The position numbers and the translations under genes were made by a program. Of a stretch of 32,760 nt of DNA, positions 29,166-32,760 are shown piece by piece. The notes beneath the pieces were generated by a model that saw nothing but the letters and a program-made list of their open reading frames with translations, searched no databases and was not told where the DNA came from. Numbering within the stretch: the stretch's first letter is position 1; every line of letters begins with the position of its first letter. This DNA comes from Segetibacter sp. (GTDB lineage Bacteria; Bacteroidota; Bacteroidia; Chitinophagales; Chitinophagaceae). Location: NCBI GenBank assembly GCA_021154405.1, contig JAJKIP010000096.1, positions 1 through 32,760 of the forward strand, given 5' to 3'.

Positions 29166-29224
29166 GGCAGTAAAGAGTTATCGTTTGAAAGTTGTTGAAT
29201 GTCCGAGAAGTTCTAAGGTATTGA

Positions 29225-30295
29225 TTATCTATGATTCGTAGTCTCTTCAACCAGCGCCTTCATCAAAACAGATGCTTTTCTGTGTTTTAATATGGGAGCA
29301 ATTTGTCCACTCCAAAAAAGAAGTAAATCCCATTTTTGCTGCTCTATCGCAGCCTTTCGCAAATGAGACATAAATGTTGCCTGCAAAGGAAAAGGCAAAA
29401 AGTCTTTTTCCTTCCCAACAAGGTCCCCTGCAAGAGTTGTAGTTATACCGCGGCCCAGCCGTCCTGTGAATGCCCTTGATAACAATGTAGATACTGACGA
29501 ACCAGCTAATAGCATTTCTCTGTGAACAGGTAAAGCTCCTGATTCTTCAGTAGCTAAAAATGCAGTGCCGATCTGTACCGCGTCAGCACCCAATGTAAAA
29601 GCAGCCGCAATGCCCTTTCCATCAGCAATTCCTCCCGCCGCTATAACTGGTGTCTTCAGTTTATCCCTGATCAATTGCAATAATACAAATGTGCCGATGC
29701 TAGATTGCTCGGCAGGTGCTAAAAAAGAGGGACGGTGACCACCCGCTTCAAAACCAGACGCTAATACCAGATCCACTCCGGCATTTTCAAGGGCAATCGC
29801 TTCATCTAGCGTTGTAGCTCCGCCCGCAGTTACAATACCAAGTCTTCTACATTGCTCCAATACATCGGGAGAAGGTATTCCAAACACAAAACTGAATACC
29901 TTCGGACGAATGTCTAGTATCACCTGCAGCTGATTCTCAAATCTTGATTTAAACGGCGCAGGTTTTTCAGGCAATGGAATTCCAGCCTGGTCAAAATAAG
30001 GTTTAAATAATTTCTTTGTCTCCTCGTATTGTTCATCAGTAACTGTACCGCCTGGCACATCATTGTCTGAAACCCACAAATTGATATTATATGGTTTGCT
30101 GGTGAGCGCTTTTAGTTTATCATTTACGTCAACAATTTCCTGTGGACTCAATGTATATGCGCCATACCCACCAATACCCCCTGAATTTGACACGGAGGCT
30201 GTGAGTTCAACAGTTGAAAAATTACCTCCAAAAGGTCCCTGCATGATCGGATATTCAATCCCCAATAATTCCGTCACTTTAGTGTTGTACCACAT
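29225..30295 (-). CDS. nitronate monooxygenase-like FMN enzyme
   Basis: A 356-residue cytoplasmic TIM-barrel flavoprotein of the nitronate monooxygenase / 2-nitropropane dioxygenase family, which oxidises alkyl nitronates to carbonyl compounds using FMN and oxygen. It opens with the family's LGIEYPIMQGPFGG (11-24), followed by SVSNSGGIGGYGAYTLSP. The FMN-phosphate region is AAGGIADGKGIAAAFTLGAD near 218-240, then AVQIGTAFLATEESG. ASGFEAGGHR carries the histidine typical of the active site. No signal peptide or membrane segment is present. The start ATG at 30295 follows an A/T-rich leader and makes a full-length protein. Members of this family are often annotated as enoyl-ACP reductase-like, so the true substrate is unsure. 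It has no obvious functional link to the glutaminase-family gene that follows. Confidence 0.92.
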   Translation of the reverse strand: MWYNTKVTELLGIEYPIMQGPFGGNFSTVELTASVSNSGGIGGYGAYTLSPQEIVDVNDKLKALTSKPYNINLWVSDNDVPGGTVTDEQYEETKKLFKPYFDQAGIPLPEKPAPFKSRFENQLQVILDIRPKVFSFVFGIPSPDVLEQCRRLGIVTAGGATTLDEAIALENAGVDLVLASGFEAGGHRPSFLAPAEQSSIGTFVLLQLIRDKLKTPVIAAGGIADGKGIAAAFTLGADAVQIGTAFLATEESGALPVHREMLLAGSSVSTLLSRAFTGRLGRGITTTLAGDLVGKEKDFLPFPLQATFMSHLRKAAIEQQKWDLLLFWSGQIAPILKHRKASVLMKALVEETTNHR

Positions 30296-30461
30296 GGTTA
30301 TTATTATTAGTTATTTATATTGGTCATTATTTTTTTTGACGATAACCCACTACAAAATTGCACCAGCAAGGCTTTTTGACCTTCGTAATAATTAATTCAA
30401 TTTGACCGTCCATTTTGCTGCCAATGCATCATCTACAGCGTTGGCCTCCTGCTAGCTACCC

Positions 30462-30613
30462 GCTTATCTATAAGCCATCTACTCACCATTCTCTGTATAT
30501 CCTCGGTGTATTTTCCGTTCATCTTCCGTGAATCTTTCGTTCAAAACGGAAGATATACCGAAAATTTACGGAGAATATACGAAATTTATAGGGAGTATAG
30601 TGAGTAGATAAGC
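30462..30613. repeat. 11-bp-periodic inverted repeat array
   Basis: Six-base cores recur at exactly 11-nt steps. In one orientation CTCTGT, CTCGGT, TTCCGT, TTCCGT and TTTCGT start at 30491, 30502, 30513, 30524 and 30535. The opposite orientation follows with ACGGAA, ACCGAA, ACGGAG, ACGAAA and AGGGAG starting at 30546, 30557, 30568, 30579 and 30590. The centre of symmetry is near 30543. The ends carry GCTTATCTA..CTACTCAC (30462-30486) and GTGAGTAGATAAGC (30600-30613), the left arm having one extra 11-nt unit. The element lies between the nitronate monooxygenase start and the decayed gene at 30638. The whole could fold as a long imperfect hairpin. I do not recognise a named family. Confidence 0.85.
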
Positions 30614-30637
30614 AGCACTTAACCTTTAGATACATTT

Positions 30638-30976
30638 ATGGCAAGAATAAAAAACAATCCTGGTTAAGGGCGCTTCCGGTAAAATTGCCGGAGATATCGT
30701 TTTTAAAACCTGTTTCGATAAGGCTGTTATTTCCTAAGTACCCGATATGACTAAACGAGTACTAAGTGTGAAACAGATTTTGTGCAACAGTAGATTGGTT
30801 GAGGCTAATGCCTACCCCAGCTGGTTTTATGAATCAGAAGAAAAGAAATAAAAGCACAAATCCGGTTGAAATAACCTCAGCATAAATCATTGTATCATGC
30901 TTTGGTAAAAGAGTACCTGGATAAGAGTAAGGGTAGCAGTGAAGAATTTGAAAAATTTATTGCAACGCTTGAATGA
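30638..30976 (+). pseudogene. decayed gene for a small MARIKNN-type protein
   Basis: Coding fragments lie in shifting frames. ATG at 30638 gives MARIKNNPG then a stop. From 30669 another frame gives GASGKIAGDIVFKTCFDKAVIS, a stop at 30735, and then VPDMTKRVLSVKQ...LVEANAY up to a stop at 30849. From 30893, back in the first frame, comes YHALVKEYLDKSKGSSEEFEKFIATLE and a TGA at 30974-30976. Together they rebuild a protein of about 100 residues resembling small Bacteroidota proteins that begin MARIKNN...GASGK and have a 'VxSxxPxM...VLSxxQ' middle. At least two frameshifts and several stops show it is dead. The function of the family is not known to me. Confidence 0.7.
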
Positions 30977-31062
30977 TTTCAAAGTCTTTGGAAAGAATGA
31001 TGGATAAAAGTTAATGCAACGATTACATATTCAGGGTTGTCACCATTAAACAAACCACGGAT

Positions 31063-31866
31063 ATGCACAAAAATCTGGTCTTCTTATTCATTCTGTCTAT
31101 TTCAGCGCTGAATTGCCGCAAAGACCACGGGGTACACCCGCACATTATAACAGAACCGAATTGGGACCGATATGTGGTAGATAAAATCTATGACTATAAT
31201 AACCGCCTGATTGCAAATTACACCTATAGTCCTGATATTAAACTGCTCCGTGTTGATTATACTGATCCAGTAAACAACACGAATTCCTCTTATGAATTTA
31301 CTTATGAAAATACCTTTGTAAAAAGCATCCAGGTTGTTTCCAATAATTACCCTCTGTCAAATTATCAAATTCGAATATTTTATAACTTCCAAGGCAGGAT
31401 TATAAGAGACGAATCCTGGAAAAATGGAACCCGGGTTGGCTATTCTAATTATGAATATGATGGCAATAAAAGGATCTCGAATTTGAAACGCGACAATGGA
31501 GATAGGAATTATTTTTTGTCGTACGATGGAGAAGCCAATATCAAACAGGCTAAAATTAATCTTCAGGACCCTTATAGCGGGGCAACAAGTACTCAGTACA
31601 GGGATTTCAAATATGATACCCACCAAAAACCGGATTTTGGATTGGCATATGTTTTCCAGGTTGAACCCTTACCTCAATTCGGAACAGAAGCCCCGCTTGA
31701 AAAGAATATTTCAGCGCACAATATGACAGAATATTCGGGAAGCGGTACTCAATGGATCTATACCTACAATGACCATAATCTGCCTGCTACCATAGAAACA
31801 AAATGGAAGGGTATTAACACTGTTCAGCCAATGCTGCTAAGATTAGAGTATAAAAAAGTTCAGTGA
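31063..31866 (+). CDS. putative lipoprotein with YD-like beta repeats
   Basis: A 267-residue protein with a lipoprotein-type signal (NLVFLFILSISALNC, Cys18) followed by RKD, as in many Bacteroidota surface lipoproteins, although the residues before the Cys (ALN) are a loose lipobox. The mature part is beta-rich with repeated tyrosine/aspartate strands: KIYDYNNRLIANYTY, SSYEFTYENTFVKSI, IRIFYNFQGRIIRDE, YSNYEYDGNKRISNL, YFLSYDGEANIKQ, FKYDT and WIYTYNDHNLPATI. These resemble the YD repeats of RHS proteins or DUF4595-like domains, at roughly 25-35-residue spacing. No catalytic motif is visible. It lies 86 bp after the decayed MARIKNN gene and 116 bp before the sigma factor. No shared operon is evident and the function is unknown. 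Confidence 0.8.
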   Translation: MHKNLVFLFILSISALNCRKDHGVHPHIITEPNWDRYVVDKIYDYNNRLIANYTYSPDIKLLRVDYTDPVNNTNSSYEFTYENTFVKSIQVVSNNYPLSNYQIRIFYNFQGRIIRDESWKNGTRVGYSNYEYDGNKRISNLKRDNGDRNYFLSYDGEANIKQAKINLQDPYSGATSTQYRDFKYDTHQKPDFGLAYVFQVEPLPQFGTEAPLEKNISAHNMTEYSGSGTQWIYTYNDHNLPATIETKWKGINTVQPMLLRLEYKKVQ

Positions 31867-31982
31867 TCTGCCTTCTGGATTAACTCCCAATAACCAGATC
31901 AATAAAGCAGTCGAAGCCAGGGAAGTTAATAAATGCTATCTTGCCTGACACTTCCCATTTTTTACATAGCTATTGACTGCTC

Positions 31983-32760
31983 ATGGAAGCTACAAACATT
32001 AACGGTTTGGTAGACCATCTTTTCCGGCATGAAACAGGAAAGCTCATTTCTGTATTAACCAGAATTTTTGGTCCTCACAATATTGATCTGGCAGAAGATG
32101 TTGTCCAGGACACTTTGCTTGAGGCAATCAAAGTCTGGAACTTTAAAGGTGTGCCTGAACACCCTGTTCCCTGGTTGTACAGGGTGGCGAAAAATAAAGC
32201 GTTGAATATCATAAACAGGGAGAAATATAAAAGGGAATATGCAACGCAGGCAGCACATTTTTTAAAATCGGAGTGGACTGCCAACGCAGCTCTTGAAAAT
32301 TTATTTTCGGAATCTGAGATAAGAGATGATCAGTTAAGAATGATGTTCACCTGCTGTCACCCGTCCATTTCGGAAGATTCCCAAATTGCTCTTACATTGA
32401 AAACCCTTTGCGGGTTTAGCTTATCTGAGATCGCCAAAGCGTTTCTTACAAGTGAAGAAAACATAAACAAGCGCCTGGTAAGAGCGAGGCAAAAGATAAG
32501 GGATGATCAGATTTTATTTGATTTTCCAAAGGCAGAACATCTTACTGAACGACTTGACGCCGTCTTGCAAACAATTTACCTTCTCTTTAATGAAGGGTAC
32601 AATGCTTCCAAAGGCAATGATCTCATCCGATATGAACTTTGTGCAGAAGCCATTCGACTGGCCGAGATCATCTCAGAAAGCCCCTCCATAAAAGATAAAT
32701 CAAAAGTATATGCATGCCTGGCATTAATGTACCTGAATGGCTCCCGTTTTAATGCAAGAC
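31983..32760 (+). CDS. ECF sigma factor with DUF6596-type extension (ECF42-like), 3' truncated by window
   Basis: The frame is open from ATG 31983 to the last base (259 codons) and continues outside. The sigma-2 region is at about 20-80 (IFGPHNIDLAEDVVQDTLLEAIKVW; PVPWLYRVAKNKALNII). Sigma-4 is at about 135-172 (ALTLKTLCGFSLSEIAKAFLTSEENINKRLVRARQKI). The linker motif MMFTCCHPSIS (120-130) and the post-sigma-4 motif YLLFNEGYNAS (199-209) mark the class with a long helical DUF6596/TPR-like C-terminus (ECF42 type; full members are about 400 residues). These factors usually lack an anti-sigma partner and are often encoded beside DGPF/YCII-domain proteins; such a gene would be outside the window. 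The start gives a normal N-terminus. It is not the SusC/SusD-linked FecI type. Confidence 0.93.
   Translation, partial: MEATNINGLVDHLFRHETGKLISVLTRIFGPHNIDLAEDVVQDTLLEAIKVWNFKGVPEHPVPWLYRVAKNKALNIINREKYKREYATQAAHFLKSEWTANAALENLFSESEIRDDQLRMMFTCCHPSISEDSQIALTLKTLCGFSLSEIAKAFLTSEENINKRLVRARQKIRDDQILFDFPKAEHLTERLDAVLQTIYLLFNEGYNASKGNDLIRYELCAEAIRLAEIISESPSIKDKSKVYACLALMYLNGSRFNAR

Noticed and set aside
30491..30595. CRISPR array
   Set aside because: Units are 11 nt with 6-nt cores that invert at the centre; there are no 25-40-nt direct repeats or unique spacers and no cas genes.
31867..31982. terminator between the lipoprotein and sigma factor genes
   Set aside because: GATCTG/CCAGATC-like matches are short and out of register, with no T tract after them.
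32055..32284. minus-strand frames inside the sigma factor gene
   Set aside because: They are shadows of the sigma-2 coding region, which has clear family motifs on the plus strand.

Overview
The window looks like a chromosomal stretch from a Bacteroidota bacterium, most likely a Chitinophagaceae-type soil or host-associated species. The indications are a SusC/SusD outer-membrane pair, lipoprotein signals of the LxxC type, A-rich leaders without clear Shine-Dalgarno sequences, moderate-to-low GC, and a GtaA-type glutaminase-family protein. The genus cannot be fixed from the sequence alone.

Positions 242-20560 (minus strand) hold the main system, a co-directional insecticidal-type Tc (toxin complex) locus. 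In transcription order it encodes a secreted GH18 chitinase, a TcB-TcC fusion (2582 aa, with SpvB, FG-GAP, TcdB-middle and RHS parts and a variable C-terminal cargo), a membrane protein with a cupin-like tail, a giant TcA subunit (3321 aa, with four N-terminal peptidoglycan-binding repeats), and a small MNT-type nucleotidyltransferase. A T-tailed hairpin near position 90 probably ends the transcript. Known Tc complexes consist of a TcA pentameric injection pore capped by a TcB-TcC cocoon that carries a toxic C-terminus. The Yersinia entomophaga complex also includes GH18 chitinases, so the chitinase here plausibly works with the toxin against a chitin-bearing host. The TcC C-terminus is unusual: a collagen-like, Gly/Thr/Ser-rich linker, a strongly hydrophobic segment and a roughly 90-residue terminal domain that I do not recognise.

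Positions 20561-21182 form a divergent intergenic region of about 620 bp with only a possible Tat-leader remnant. Positions 21183-26637 (plus strand) encode a SusC-like TonB-dependent transporter and a SusD-like lipoprotein, closed by a perfect 10-bp stem terminator. Positions 26727-30295 (minus strand) hold a nitronate monooxygenase-like flavoenzyme followed by a secreted GtaA-type glutaminase-family protein with an inserted jelly-roll domain.

Positions 30296-31062 are non-coding or decayed. They contain a striking 11-bp-periodic inverted repeat array (about 150 bp) and a frameshifted pseudogene of a small protein. Positions 31063-31866 (plus) encode a putative lipoprotein with YD-like repeats. 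A sigma factor of the ECF class with a DUF6596-type extension (ECF42-like) starts at 31983 and runs off the window. The first 57 bases are probably the 3' end of a plus-strand gene.
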